Shown one piece after another: positions 48,213 through 59,814 of a stretch of DNA of 64,000 nucleotides. Below the pieces are notes generated by a model, which had not been told where the DNA came from, did no database searches, and saw only the letters and a program-made list of their open reading frames with translations. The stretch comes from Cynocephalus volans. Taxonomy: Eukaryota; Chordata; Mammalia; Dermoptera; Cynocephalidae. The DNA lies in the NCBI RefSeq assembly GCF_027409185.1, contig NC_084463.1, positions 161,611,869 to 161,675,868 of the forward strand. The letters run 5' to 3'. The translations under genes and the position numbers were made by a program. Position 1 is the stretch's first letter. Every line of letters begins with the position of its first letter.

Positions 48213-49508
48213 CTTTTTTTTTTTTTTTTACGAAATTATGCTTTATTAATATTATTTTTTACATTCCATGATGTTGTTGCAGAGCAGTTGGGAGGGATGG
48301 GGAGAGGGGAGAGGAGAAGGAAATGGGATGGAAGAAGGAGGAAGGAGGAGGGGTGGGTTTGAGGACTGTGGCACCCCCTCATTCCCACAGGGGAACCAGG
48401 GGGCTTCCAGTGGTGGCTCGGTCATCGCTATGCTTGTTGCACATGTCGGGACTGGTTGCGGGTATCTGGGGACATGGCTGAGGCCCCTGGTCCACCCCCC
48501 TTTCTAGCTTGGTAGCCCAGGGCACTTCAGGTCCTTCTAGGTGTTATAGGTGTTCCTTGGTGAAATGAGACCTTTACTAGTTAATATCAAACTTGTCTTT
48601 GGTTGTGGGTAATTTGTTTTTTCTTTCAGTTCTGTGTTGGATTATTTGCTGTTCCCACCACTAAAACTCTGCACTGGAACTAATTTGTTGTCCTTTGCTT
48701 ACTTTTGAAATGGGGAACTTCCTGTGGGGACCAGTACTTGAGCTCTGTGGTTGAGCTAAATTGTTTCTTTGCTGCTGATTCCCTAGGGAAGGCTTTTTGT
48801 GCAGCTCAGATTTTAATGGTTGACTTTATAGGTACTTCTGACTCCCATGAGATCCGGTGCACCTGGGTTGTGTAGAAACTCTGGTCTGGGCCTGAGTCTT
48901 TTCATCAAACTGCACCCCTTGCAATTCTGTATTCCTGACCAATCTCCACTGAGTGGTCCTGCACTGATTGGGGGGCAGGTCAGCTGTCCTTGCTGTGCCC
49001 TACTGTTCCCCCGGTGGGCCTGTCTCTCTCACTGCCCATGCTCCAAACAATTCCCATGGGATGGGCTGTGCTTTGGTCCCTTGTGATGACTCACTGGCCT
49101 CTGAGCAGCTCCTTTTTTCAGTTGTTGTGGCTCTTCACTCTATGTGGGTCCACAGGAACCCTATTTGTAGTCTTGCTGGTCTGAGGGACACCAAGGCCCT
49201 CCTCTTCCCTGCTGCCTGCAAGCAACTTCATCCGAAGGGCACAGCTGTGGCTTTTGCCAGCTCCCATTCCATGTGCTCAGCAGCTCCAGCCTGGAAGTGG
49301 CCAGGATTTGAAATGGTCAGAGTGTTTTTTTCTTTCTCTCATTGAGGCTTCTCCTGCCTTCATGCTCTCTATAGGTCTCTCCTCCCCTTCCCCTGAGCTC
49401 TAGTGGCCCCAGCTTGGCTGTCATTGCTTTTTTATAGTTGTAAATTGGTTGATTTGTGGGAGAGAGTGACACTGGCAACCGTCTATTCTGCCATCTTGAC
49501 CGGAAGTC
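48213..49508 (-). mobile_element. Non-autonomous L1-5'UTR-like retroelement, copy 2 (complete)
   Basis: On the minus strand it opens GGACTTCCGGTCAAGATGGC, a YY1-type CAAGATGGC near the 5' end as in L1 promoters. It then shares about 1 kb with copies 1 and 3, and ends with 'ggaatgtaaaaaataatatt', an AATAAA and a poly(A) tail (plus T run 48213-48229). Exact 14-base repeats ctgtcttgcttctt flank it (48199-48212 and 49509-49522). Neither ORF1 nor ORF2 is present; the longest frame is about 125 codons, without L1 protein features. Since both ends and the duplications are intact, the RNA that inserted already lacked the L1 coding region. Confidence 0.8.
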
Positions 49509-49522
49509 CTGTCTTGCTTCTT

Positions 49523-50289
49523 GACCTGGGTGATACAAAATACCTGATGATATGACATCAAGTGATCACACAAGCTGTGATGCCCACAAAGAACTGAGTT
49601 TTGGCTGATCTACCAAGCCATAGATTGAGCATGCAAAACCATTCTCCATCATCAAGTGAAAATTGTGTGTATAAGGGCAAGTTTAAGCATAGTCTGAAAG
49701 CAGAAGTAGGTTTAATGAGCAGGGAACTCACACATCCAGTGTCTCATACTTTACCTGCATAGCCATGTCTCTCTCAACCCACACCGAAGGCCTGATGGGG
49801 AGTTCTGAGCCTGGTGCACAGATGGTTCTGGATAAGAAGCTGGAACCAGCTGGAAGTGGACTGCTACAGCATTACAGCCCCCACACAGGTGTCTCTGAAG
49901 GATGGTGAGAGGGGAAATCCTCCAAGTGGGCAGAATTTTGAGGGTCCCATCTAGTCTACTTTGCTTTGAAGATGTTCTGAACTGTGGTGCTACACAAGGG
50001 CAGTGGATAACAATTTAGCTATTATGAGAGGTATTATTACCTTAAGAGTTAAGAGCATGAATTTGAGCCAACTGTCTGGGTTCAAATACTGACTTTGCTC
50101 CTTACTGTCCCTACGACCTTAAGGAATTTATTAAACTTTCTGCACCCCTATTACCTCATCTTTAAAATGTGTTAATAGCAGTATCAACCTCATAGAGTTG
50201 TTGTGCTGATAATTGGATTAATATAGGCAAAGGACTTAGATTAGTGTCTGGAACATAATAAGTACTATGTAGATTTATCTGCTATGTTA
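49523..50289. other. Intergenic, with MIR-like fragment
   Basis: Positions about 50050-50270 resemble a MIR/MIRb ('gggttcaaatactgactttg', 'acctcatctttaaaatgtg', 'cataataagtactatgtag'). No gene is recognised in the remainder. Confidence 0.45.

Positions 50290-50349
<60 letters not shown>
50290..50349 (+). repeat. (GAT)20 microsatellite
   Basis: Twenty uninterrupted GAT units sit at the 3' end of a MIR-like fragment. Confidence 0.95.
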
Positions 50350-50350
<1 letters not shown>

Positions 50351-50670
50351 CCTAATAGACAAGAATTTGAAAGGAACAGGACTTAGGCTTCATAACAAAA
50401 AGTTCTGGCAAGATCACTAATGGTTCAGACCCTTTAGGTTGAGCATGTGGGTGACCCAACCTGGGAAAGAACTCCTGCCATGGTGCAGGCTGAGCATAGA
50501 GAGAACGTGGAGAGGCTCATGAAGAAAGGTGGTTGTAAGTACCAACTACACCCTTAGACCTTTGCAGAAATGAAGATTCCATTAGGTATCTAATGCTTTT
50601 CCTTACCCTATTGTGTAACCAGTTTTGCTTTTCTTCCCCTCTACCTTTCCCCTTCTATCTTATATAAGGC

Positions 50671-50890
50671 AGTAGTTCTCAACCAGGGGTGATTTTGACC
50701 TGTAAGAGAACTTTGGCAATGTCTAGTGGCATTTTGATTGTCATGGCTGGAGGAAGGGTGTGCTATGGGTATCTAATGGGTAAAATCCAGGAGGCTGCTG
50801 AACACCCTACAATGCACAGAATGGTCCTCCACAACAGAGAATTGTCTGGTCCAAAATGTCGATATTCTCAAGGTTTAGAACTCCTGATAG
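50671..50890 (+). mobile_element. MER20-like hAT DNA transposon fragment
   Basis: Reads 'cagtagttctcaaccagggg', 'ctttggcaatgtctagtggc', 'ctgaacaccctacaatgcac' and 'gtcgatattctcaaggttta', following the MER20 consensus order as recalled. Confidence 0.75.
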
Positions 50891-51774
50891 AGGGTATGTG
50901 GATGGTGGTTCATATTTTAGTCCATAAATTACAGGATATGAAGATGGAATTGGGACCAAATCAAAGGAGGATGAACAATACCCAGAAATGGATGTGATGA
51001 CTAAAGGAACATTGAACCACCGATGTTGCCTTTTAGGGAGAGAGTTAGTGCATTTATATTTGTAGGAGAGAGAGGGAGTTACCTTATGTTGGGGCCATGT
51101 GGTGGCTGATGATGTTGATTAGATGTCTGAGGATAAGAAGGACACATTTGGATGCTGAATGAGTAAAAGGGTGGAATTTGGCAGATGTGGTAACTTGGCT
51201 CACTCATCACCTCCCCCAACCTCTTTCTAGTGTGCTTTTCTGTTCTTCAGAGGATGGGAAGAGAAACACTCCATTTCCCAGACTCACGTATAGCTAGGAT
51301 TCTGGGTGTGACTTAGATCCTGCCAGCCAGATGCACTCACGTGAGGCCTGCCTGAGCACTGAGTCACATGGGTGGGCGGCAGCACAGGAGCACGCATCTT
51401 GCTGTGCCGCGTTTCAGTCATGATGGATTCTGGAGCCAAGAGTTCTGATATTGACTTCTATCCCACAGATGCCAGCCAAGGCAGCACATTCCTAGAACCA
51501 ATGCTTGCAACAGCAGCTTCTCAACCCACAGCCAAAGTAGCGTCATTCTAGAGCCAGCAGTTGGCACAGAGGATTCTCCAGTCTCCTGATTGTGGCAGAG
51601 TTAGCAGTATGCACGGTTGTTTTGAATGGCATTTCTGAAAGCCCAATTGAGAGCTCATTTCTCCAGCTTTTCCAGTTATTTTATAAATACTAAATCCCAA
51701 TATACAGTCCCTTAATGCTTAAAATGGTAAGAGCAGTTTGTTCCCTCAAGAGCAAGAGAACCCTGACTGATACA
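50891..51774. other. Intergenic; possible old LTR text
   Basis: Positions about 51190-51775 may be an old MLT-type LTR ('ccatttcccagactcacgta', 'gtgtgacttagatcctgcca'). No gene is recognised. Confidence 0.35.
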
Positions 51775-52560
51775 GCAATAAATAGTATTGATAATGCAGA
51801 AAGAACTCCTACTTATTAATAAGGAAAAGAAAAACATAGAAAATCAAGCAAAAAGTAGGAACATTCCAGAGGGGGAAAATATGAATGGTCTGCAAACCTG
51901 GAAAAAACATTCAACCTCATCAGTACTCAGGAAAATGGAAAGGGTAACCATAATATGATACACTTTCATACCCACCAGATTGACAATTTTGACAGTACTA
52001 AGTGTTGGTGAGTTTGTAAAGCATTTCTCACATGGTGTTGGCATGAGTATAAACTGATACAACTACTATAGGGGAAAATGTGACATTATTAGTGAAAAAG
52101 AATATTTTTGTACCCTACAGCCCCAAAACTTCACTCCTAAGTAGCCCTGAAGCTGTGCCTCCGAATCTTTAAGTACACAGAGAAAAGCATAAAATTTTAT
52201 CAGCACATTGGGGTAAATGGAGGAGGTGACCCACAGTAGAGATGACTGGTGCTCTAGACACACCAGGCTCCACCCAGCCATCCCAAGGGCTGAAAAGGGC
52301 AGTATCCCGGCACATCATCTATGGCTCTCAGGGTGCCACTGTCCAAGCTCTTCCCAGAGAAACCTTTGCACCCATGCATTAAAAGATATGCACAAAATTG
52401 TTCATAGCAGTGATGTTCATAATGGCAGAAAACTGAAGACAGCCCAAATTTCCAGCAACAGTCAAATATATAAATAAAGTGGTATATTCATATAATGGGG
52501 TGCCATACAGTGAAAATGAATGAAGTGCAGTCACACGCTAGACACAGATAAGTCCTGTGC
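51775..52560 (+). mobile_element. Old L1/HAL1-type 3' part, sense
   Basis: Sense text such as 'cctggaaaaaacattcaacc', 'cataatatgatacactttca' and 'ttcatagcagtgatgttcat' is characteristic of L1 ORF2 3' ends and the start of the 3'UTR. Confidence 0.55.
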
Positions 52561-52659
52561 CAGTTATCAACTTATTTCCTCCCAGTTCTAAATCGACTTT
52601 CTTTGCCCTGCCTTGTGATAAAGGAGCTGGATGCTGTAAATGTTTCTGTTTTGGCAGCT

Positions 52660-53760
52660 GGCACATTAAGCCTTATTGGTAGAGACAGTGGGAGAAAGTT
52701 ATAAGCCGATTTCACTCCTGAATGCAAAATTTCTAAACATCACGCTTATGAAAAAATAGAAGCATGTAAAAAACATAATACATTTGGATCAAGCTGAGTT
52801 TGTCCCAGGAATGCAAGGATGGTGTGGTGGGTTAAATGGCCACAGGTTCTTTGACATTCCTACCATCAAGAAGTGAGGGTCTATGTGCCTTCCTCTTGGA
52901 ACTGGGGGGACTATGACTATATCAACCATTAAATTACAGCAGAAGTGACCCTGTGCCAGTCTTTTTTCTTTAAAAGTCTAGCAGCTTCCACTCCTTGTCT
53001 CTTGGATTATTTGTTCTTGGAACCGGAGCAGCCACGGTAAGAAGTTCAGCTATTCTGCTGGAGAGATCAAGCTGTTCTCAGCCTTTCAGCCATGCCTGTC
53101 AAGGTGCCAGGCATGTAAGTGAATCCATCTCTCCAGAGCAGAACACATACCGGCTGAATACCAGTGAGTGACCCAGTTGATGCCACATGGAACAGAAGAA
53201 TCCACCACCTCAGCTCTGCCAAAATTGCCAACCTACAAAATCACAAGCAATAATTTTTAAAATCTTGTTTTCTGCTTCTAAGTTTTGGAGTAGTTCATTA
53301 TGCAGCAATAGATAACCAGAACAGGTGTTTAACATTGGAAAACACGTAAAGGCAATTCACTGTATTAATGTATTAAATGAGAAAATTCTCGAGATCATGT
53401 CACTAAATACAGAAAATGCATTTGATAAAATTCAATATCCACACATGATTTTTTATAAAAAGATTCTTAGGGTCTCTTAGGGAAAGCAAGCTTTCTTAAC
53501 TTGGTAAAGGTATCTACCAAAAACTATAGCATATCAAATTAATGGCAAAATGTTGAAAGCTCTCACTTTAAAGTCAGAAATAACAGTGTTACTATCATTA
53601 CCTCAATTCAGCATCATTCACAGATATGACTGTCTACATGGAAAGTATATTTGAATGTACAAATTACTTGATTTAATGAGGTAGTTTAGCAAGGAGATTA
53701 GATGTAAAATCAATATACTAAATCAATTGTGTTTCTCTGCACCAGCTTTTAAAAAGTCAG
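52660..53760 (+). mobile_element. L1 ORF2 fragment, sense, split by an MLT1-type LTR
   Basis: The ORF2 text 'gagtttgtcccaggaatgca' (52796-52815) breaks off at about 52826 and resumes at about 53323 ('gaaaattctcgagatcatgt', 'cagaaaatgcatttgataaa'). The interval 52826-53322 is an LTR-like insertion. Confidence 0.6.
52826..53322 (+). mobile_element. MLT1-type MaLR LTR inside L1
   Basis: Starts 'tggtgggttaaatggccaca' and ends near 'gcaatagataaccagaaca'. It contains 'ttggattatttgttcttgga' and 'gatgccacatggaacagaag', typical of MLT1-type LTRs. Confidence 0.55.
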
Positions 53761-53916
53761 AAAATACCATTTTTAAAAGATACGGTTTTCAGGTGGTGTT
53801 AGGTCTGTAGGCTCACAAAATGCCACAGCTGTGAAGGCTTGGGAGCCTCCGCCCTGATTTCAAAGGATGTATGGAAAAGCCTGGGGGCCCAGGAAGAGAT
53901 CTGTTGCAGCGGCAGT

Positions 53917-54350
53917 GTATTAGTCCATTTTTGTTGCTTATAACAAAATACATGGAACTGGGTAATTTATAAGAAAATGAAACTTATTGCTTACAGTTTC
54001 TGAGGCTGGGAAGTCCAATGTCCACCTGGTGGTAGTGACAATGACCCAGGGGTCTTGCATTGCAAGATGGTGGAAGCAGAAAGAGCAGAGAGAGAGCCAA
54101 AGAGAAAGACTCTCCTCTTCTTTGAAAGCCCTCAGAACCATGCCGCTGACCACCATTTTTAATCCATTCACTACTACATGGTCCTACAATCAAATCACCT
54201 CTGCAAGGCTCCACCTTTCAATTACCATAATAGGATTTCCCACCCTCTTAACAGTCACAATGGGGGCTAAGTTTCTAATACATAAAACTTGGGGGACACA
54301 ATTCAAGCTTCAATGAGTTTTGGGGGAACATAATTCAATCCACTACAGGT
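53917..54350 (-). mobile_element. ERVL-MaLR LTR (MST type), reversed
   Basis: Begins 'tgtattagtccatttttgtt' and contains 'acagtttctgaggctgggaa', 'ccaccatttttaatccattc' and 'cataaaacttgggggacaca'. It is closely related to the copies at 7.5 and 30.4 kb. Confidence 0.75.
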
Positions 54351-54911
54351 GGATTCACCACATAGAGCCTTTACTAGAGCAATGCCAAGAAGAAACATGG
54401 GGTCAGAACTGTAGCAGAAAAACTCCACCAAGGCCACATCTAGTGGAGCTGTGAGAGTGGGACCACCATGGAGAGCCCAGGTTTGTGGAGCTACCAGAGA
54501 GCAACGCCTGGGAGAGCTGAAGCATGGCCTCAGACCAGGAAAGCCATAGAAGCGGAGCTGTCTGAGGACTTGGGACCCAACCCCCGCCCCAGTGTGTGGA
54601 GAATGCCAAACACAGAGTCAAGGAACATGATTCTTCAGCTGTGAGATTTAATGCCTGCCCAGTTGGGTTTCAGACTGGTTTAGGACTTGTTACCTGTTTC
54701 TTTTGAATGGGACTATTTCCCCGTTTGGGAACAGGAATATGTACCCTATGCTAGTCCCACCATTGTATCTTGGAAGTAGACAACTTGTTTTGATTTCACA
54801 GATGAGACTTTGAACCTTGGGCTTTTGAGTTGAAACAAGTTATGACTTTGGGGATGGAATGAATGTATTTACCTGTGAGAAGGACATGAACTTTGGGGGC
54901 CAGGGGTGGAA

Positions 54912-55240
54912 TGCTATGCATTGATTGAATTGTGTCCCCCAAAGTTCATATATTAGAAGCTTAATTCCCATTGTAACTGTTGAGGGTGGGAAATATTATT
55001 ATGGAGATTGAGAGATGTGGCCTTGAAGAGGTGATTAGATTGTAGGGCCATGCCGTAGTGAATGCATTAATAGTGGTGGTCAGGGGTATGGTTCCGAAGG
55101 CAGAATTATCTCTCTCTGTTCTACCATTTTTTGCCATGTGAGAACTCTGCATTGCTGTAAAGCCACCATCCTGTATTCCCTGTACTTTGGGTTTCCCAGG
55201 CTCTGAAAAAATTTCCTTTTCTTACAAAAATAAAAAAATA
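54912..55240 (+). mobile_element. ERVL-MaLR LTR (MST type), plus orientation
   Basis: Begins 'atgctatgcattgattgaat' and contains 'gtgtcccccaaagttcatat', 'gattagattgtagggccatg' and 'ctgtactttgggtttcccag'. The 3' end is truncated or replaced by an A-rich run. Confidence 0.7.
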
Positions 55241-55412
55241 AAAAATACCATATTCAATAGCAACAATGCCTCACATACCAGTAGTTTCATTCAGACATAA
55301 AGGGGTTTACCTGTGATTACCCATAATATGTCATTCACATTATGCAAATTTTAACAATTCCATTTAACAAAGGAATTGCACTTTGCTGTTTTCTTGACAG
55401 ACCCGTTTTTCT

Positions 55413-56627
55413 TTTTTTCTTTTTTTTCTTTTTAAATTTATTTTGTCGATATACAATGGGGTTGATTATTGTGGCCCATCACCGAAATCTCCCTCCCTCC
55501 TCCTTCTCCCCCCCTCCCCCCCAACAATGTCCTTTCTGTTTGCTTGTCGTATCAACTTCAAGGAATTATAGTTGTTATGTCTTCTCCCACCCCCCGTTTT
55601 TTTTTTTTTTGTGTGTGTGTGTGTGTGTGTGAATTTATTTATTTATTTTTAGCTCCCACCAATAAGTGAGAACATGTGGTATTTCTCTTTCTGTGCCTGA
55701 CTTGTTTCACTTAATATAATTCTCTCAAGGTCCATCCATGTTGTTGCAAATGGCAGTATTTCATTCGTTTTTATAGCTGAGTAATATTCCATTGTGTAGA
55801 TATACCACATTTTCCGTATCCACTCATCTGATGATGGACATTTGGGCTGGTTCCAACTCTTGGCTATTGTAAAGAGTGCTGCGATGAACATTGGGTAACA
55901 GGTATACCTTCAACTTGATGATTTCCATTCCTCTGGGTATATTCCCAGCAGTGGGATAGCTGGGTCGTATGGTAGATCTATCTGCAATTGTTTGAGGAAC
56001 CTCCATACCATTTTCCATAGAGGCTGCACCATTTTGCAGTCCCACCAACAATGTATGAGAGTTCCTTTTTCTCCGCAACCTCGCCAGCATTTATCGTTCA
56101 GAGTCTTTTGGATTTTAGCCATCCTAACTGGGGTGAGATGGTATCTCAGTGTGGTTTTGATTTGCATTTCCCGGATGCTGAGTGATGTTGAGCATTTTTT
56201 CATATGTCTGTTGGCCATTTGTATATCTTCCTTAGAGAAATGCCTACTTAGCTCTTTTGCCCATTTTTTAATTGGGTTGCTTGTTTTTTTCTTGTAAAGT
56301 TGTTTGAGTTCCTTGTACATTCTGGATATTAATCTTTTGTCAGATGTATATTTTGCAAATATTTTCTCCCGCTCCATTGGTTGTCTTTTAACTCTGTTAA
56401 TTGTTTCTTTTGCTGTGCAGAAGCTTTTTAGTTTGATATAATCCCATTTGTTTATTTTTCCTTTGGTTGCCCGTGCTTTTGGGGTCATATTCATGAAGTC
56501 TGTGTCCAGTCCTATTTCCTGAAGTGTTTCTCCTAAGTTTTCTTTAAGAAGTTTTATTGTTTCAGGGTGTATATTTAATTCTTTAATCCATTTTGAGTTG
56601 ACTTTAGTGTATGGTGAAAGGTATGGG
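55413..56627 (-). mobile_element. Young 5'-truncated L1
   Basis: Exact 17-base repeats gacagacccgtttttct flank it (55396-55412 and 56628-56644). The poly(A) side is on the left, so the element reads minus. From the truncation point the ORF2 frame is open down to a single in-frame TGA at 55912-55910. It then continues in the same frame from 55891 to about 55649, ending FSLIGGS. The residues include ERIILSETSQAQKEKYHMFS, the C-terminal ORF2 region. The 3'UTR is purine-rich on the minus strand and carries a (CA)n run. The element is not active: it lacks the endonuclease and reverse-transcriptase parts. Confidence 0.9.
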
Positions 56628-56644
56628 GACAGACCCGTTTTTCT

Positions 56645-57584
56645 AGCTTACAGACAGTGACGATGAGAAGCCGGTTGTCTCCCATCACCACCCATATCCT
56701 GCACCCAAATCCTGGCAAAGCTCTACATGTCCGGTCCCCATCTCCCCGTCCACTGCGACTGCCAGTGGGCCCTCTGGGCTTTTTAGCCCATTAGCATAAG
56801 CCCTGATACCCTCAACCTCTTCTCTCAAAGTCACCTTTGCTTTTTCCTCATACTAATACCTGGACCTTCCCCAAGGACCCTGCTTCCCTGAAGCCCTCGC
56901 CAGTCACGGCTGTTCTCTCCTACTGCTCTTGCCCCGGGGGGGTGAACCTGACATTCTTCTTGACCTAATGTCTTCTCCCCTCTTCTCGTAAGCCTTCCAG
57001 CTTTGAATTTCCAGCCACATTCACTACTGTGTCGCACTCCCCTGGCTCACTTGCCCCTCACTTGACCCTCCCACTCCATCATCTATGACAAAACTATGAC
57101 CCTGGTGGACCCGACTCCCCTCCTGCTCTGTGCCGCACTGTGTAGCTGAAAGCGAGTGGAGAACGCACGCGTCTGCTGAGTGCCTCACTCCGGGTTTACA
57201 CCCAGCATCCTCCCGGAGGTCCTTCATGCTGCCAGGCAGCCATTCTCCGTTTCCCTGTTCCGTCCTCTCTCCCAGGCTCCTAGAAAACCCTTTCACATCT
57301 TCTCCTCTCCCTTCCACCTTCTATCACCTCCTCCTCCTCCTCACCCTCAGCTAATGGCTTCGTTTCTGCTTCCTTAAGAGAACTGAAGCAATAAGAATTT
57401 TCACCAACTTGATTGCCACCTACGCCCACCAGCACCTGTCCCCCATGCCCTCTGAACTATCCAAGCTCCTGTCCCAAGCCAGTGCTCCACTCGTGCTCCA
57501 CATTCAGTCCAGGCTCCTCTCCATCAATTTGTGCTCCTTACCATCAGTGTATAACCATGTGGTTAATTCCTTCCATCTTAAAAA
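56645..57584. other. Intergenic, C/T-rich, no gene recognised
   Basis: Pyrimidine-rich unique text possibly derived from L2. Open frames up to 97 codons have no recognisable domain. Confidence 0.35.
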
Positions 57585-57621
57585 CACGCATTCTAAAAAA
57601 AAAAAAAAAAAAAAAATCTTT

Positions 57622-57719
57622 GAGCTGCTCTGTTAACGCAGTTGGTTAGAGCATGTTGCTGATAACACCAAGGTGCAGGGTTCGATCCCTGTACGAGGCG
57701 CTGCCAACAAACAAACAAG
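57622..57719 (+). mobile_element. tRNA-Ile-like SINE, older type
   Basis: The tRNA-like body TTGGTTAGAGCATGTTGCTG (A-box and anticodon arm, giving GAT at the anticodon position), 'ataacaccaaggtgcaggg' and TTCGATCCCTG (B box) is followed by a (ACAA)n tail. The repeats cacgcattct flank the unit (57585-57594 and 57720-57729). A 22-base A run lies on its 5' side within the duplication. The acceptor ends do not pair, so it is a SINE, not a tRNA gene. Confidence 0.75.
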
Positions 57720-57729
57720 CACGCATTCT

Positions 57730-58494
57730 CCTGGTCTCACTTCTCTTGCCCGCCACCACCCTTGTCTTTGCTCCTTTTTGCAGAAAAAAATTGTCGATAC
57801 TTCCTCTTTCCAATTCCTGTCCTTCAATTTCCTCTTAAATCCACTCCAACGTGGCTTTCATCTTAGCCATGAAAAAAAGTCATCCCTGACCTCCAAGTCC
57901 TAAATTCTCAGTTCTCATCTGTTAGCAGGATTAACACAGCGGATTGCTCTCCTCGTGGGGATCCTTTCTTCCCCTGCCTTTGCTTTTCCTCCCGCCTCAC
58001 TGGTAGCTCCTTCTTACTCTCACGTCCAGGATCTGCCTCTTCTCCCGGATGTCTCCAGGGCTCTGGCCTTGGAATGCTTCTTTTCTATTATACTCCAGAT
58101 TTGGAGCTTTAAATATCATTTATACACCTAAGGCTTCCCAGAATTTTATGTCCATTCAGATTTCTCTTGAACTCCATGTTTATTTATCCAGCTTCCTCCT
58201 CAATGTCTGCCCTTGAACTTCTAATTGTCTGTGTCCAATACTGAGCTCTTTATTTCCCCACAAACTTGATGTAAACTCCATGGTTCTAATTGCTTAGGCG
58301 TTAAGCTTGACGCCTCTACTTCTTTCACCCTCTACATCCAATCCCTCACCAAATCCTATTGACTCTACCTTTAGAAAACATGCAAAATTGGGTTACTCCT
58401 CATGTGACCCAATTTCTCTGCTTTCAGCCTGGTCTAAGCCACCATCGTCTCTTTCGGATCCCTGTGGTAGTGTCTGTCGCAGTTCTTGGGGCTG
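57730..58494. other. Intergenic, L2-like, no gene recognised
   Basis: Text such as 'tccactccaacgtggctttc', 'ctggccttggaatgcttctt' and 'gtcctatttc... ccaaatcctattgactctac'-type phrases resembles the middle and 3' part of L2. Confidence 0.4.
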
Positions 58495-59222
58495 TTTGTG
58501 ATGTTCCACTGCTCCTCTTTCTGAGCACATAGTGGGATTGTACTTCCTGCACCTTGGAGGTAGCTGTGACTGTGTGACTCACTTCAGTCAAAGGAGTGTG
58601 AGCTAAAATGACACACGATGGACATGCAGTGCGGTTCAAAAATGCATCTGTGATGTGTTTTCACGAAGAAATTGTTGTCACAGCCCATCCTGACAGAAGA
58701 GTTACCTGAAGTGAGGTTCTGTCGTAGCCCAAACTGAAAATCTGTGGCATTGTCTTAGAGACCAGGTGACAAGTATCAAGGAGACTGGTATTGAAGGCTA
58801 GAAACAGGGCACACCATGGTACGCGGTGGTGGAACCCTTACCTCTGACACACGTTAAACAATTCAGGGTTTTTGAGGGTGGGTATGATGCCTTCTCCTTG
58901 TGTCAGAGTAAAAGTCTAAGGTTGTGGCTCCCAGGAAATCCTTTCAATAGGACAAAATGGCTCTCAGAAATGGATTCGTGTCTTGTAAGCAGGCTGGAAG
59001 GAACCAGCTTAGTTGCCTTTCCAGCTCTTCTGCCTTCCACCATGTGAGGACACAACATTCAAGGCGTCTTCTTGGAAGGAGAGACCCGGCCCTCACAAGA
59101 CACCGAACCCACCAGCCCTTCATCTTGGACATTTCAGCCTCCAGAACGGAGAGAAATAAATTTCTATTATTTATTAACTACCCAGTCTCAGCTATGTGGT
59201 TACAGCAGCACAGACAGACTAG
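58495..59222 (+). mobile_element. MLT1-type MaLR LTR text, two parts
   Basis: Positions 58500-58640 ('agcacatagtgggattgtac', 'tcacttcagtcaaaggagtg') resemble an LTR 5' part. Positions 58960-59222 ('ccttccaccatgtgaggaca', 'cctccagaacggagagaaat', AATAAA at 59155-59160) resemble a 3' part. They may be one or two insertions. Confidence 0.5.
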
Positions 59223-59814
59223 GTTTTTGAGAGAGTTATGCTGTCAAAAGAGCAGAATCCTGGCCTGGATTAAAAGAGGCCATGGTTTTTCAAGACTCAT
59301 AGTGAAACCTGGGCCCCTGCCATAGTTAGTGGACCAAGAAAGCAACTCATCTTCCAAGGAAAGTGTGTTCCCCAAGGCCTACTTCTTTATAGGGTCAAGG
59401 AGGATAATTTAAAAGAGAAAATCTCCTAGGGGCCAGGAGCCACCAACTAAGGGCAAGGGAGCAACTCCTTGCATGTCATCCCAGGGCTTAATCAAGGAAC
59501 ATTCTTCACCCTAGAGTGAAAGGCCTGCGAAATGAATTGGTGAAGACCACCTCAGCTGTGTGCTTCCTACTCTTTCCTTCCCTGAATGGGAGTATTTATT
59601 TATTGTAATTATCCTGTATCTGTTCATCATTGCATGTTGAGTGTGGGGAGAGTAGATAATTTGTCCTTTGGTTCATGGGTCTCTAAATCACCATGTCAAA
59701 AACCCTGAAGTGTGGCCTGGATAAGGTCTGGCTTATTTCCCCTGGGGAGGAGGTGAGTGTATTTTGTGCATGGGAAGTAGAGTAAACATGTTTGCTATCA
59801 GTGTTGTTGACCAA

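Noticed and set aside
50290-50349. A short-spaced array that might be a CRISPR-like structure
   Set aside because: It is a pure trinucleotide microsatellite in a mammalian genome with no spacers.
57622-57705. A possible tRNA-Ile gene
   Set aside because: The B box is good, but the acceptor ends do not pair, it has a SINE-like tail and flanking duplications, and related units recur in the window.
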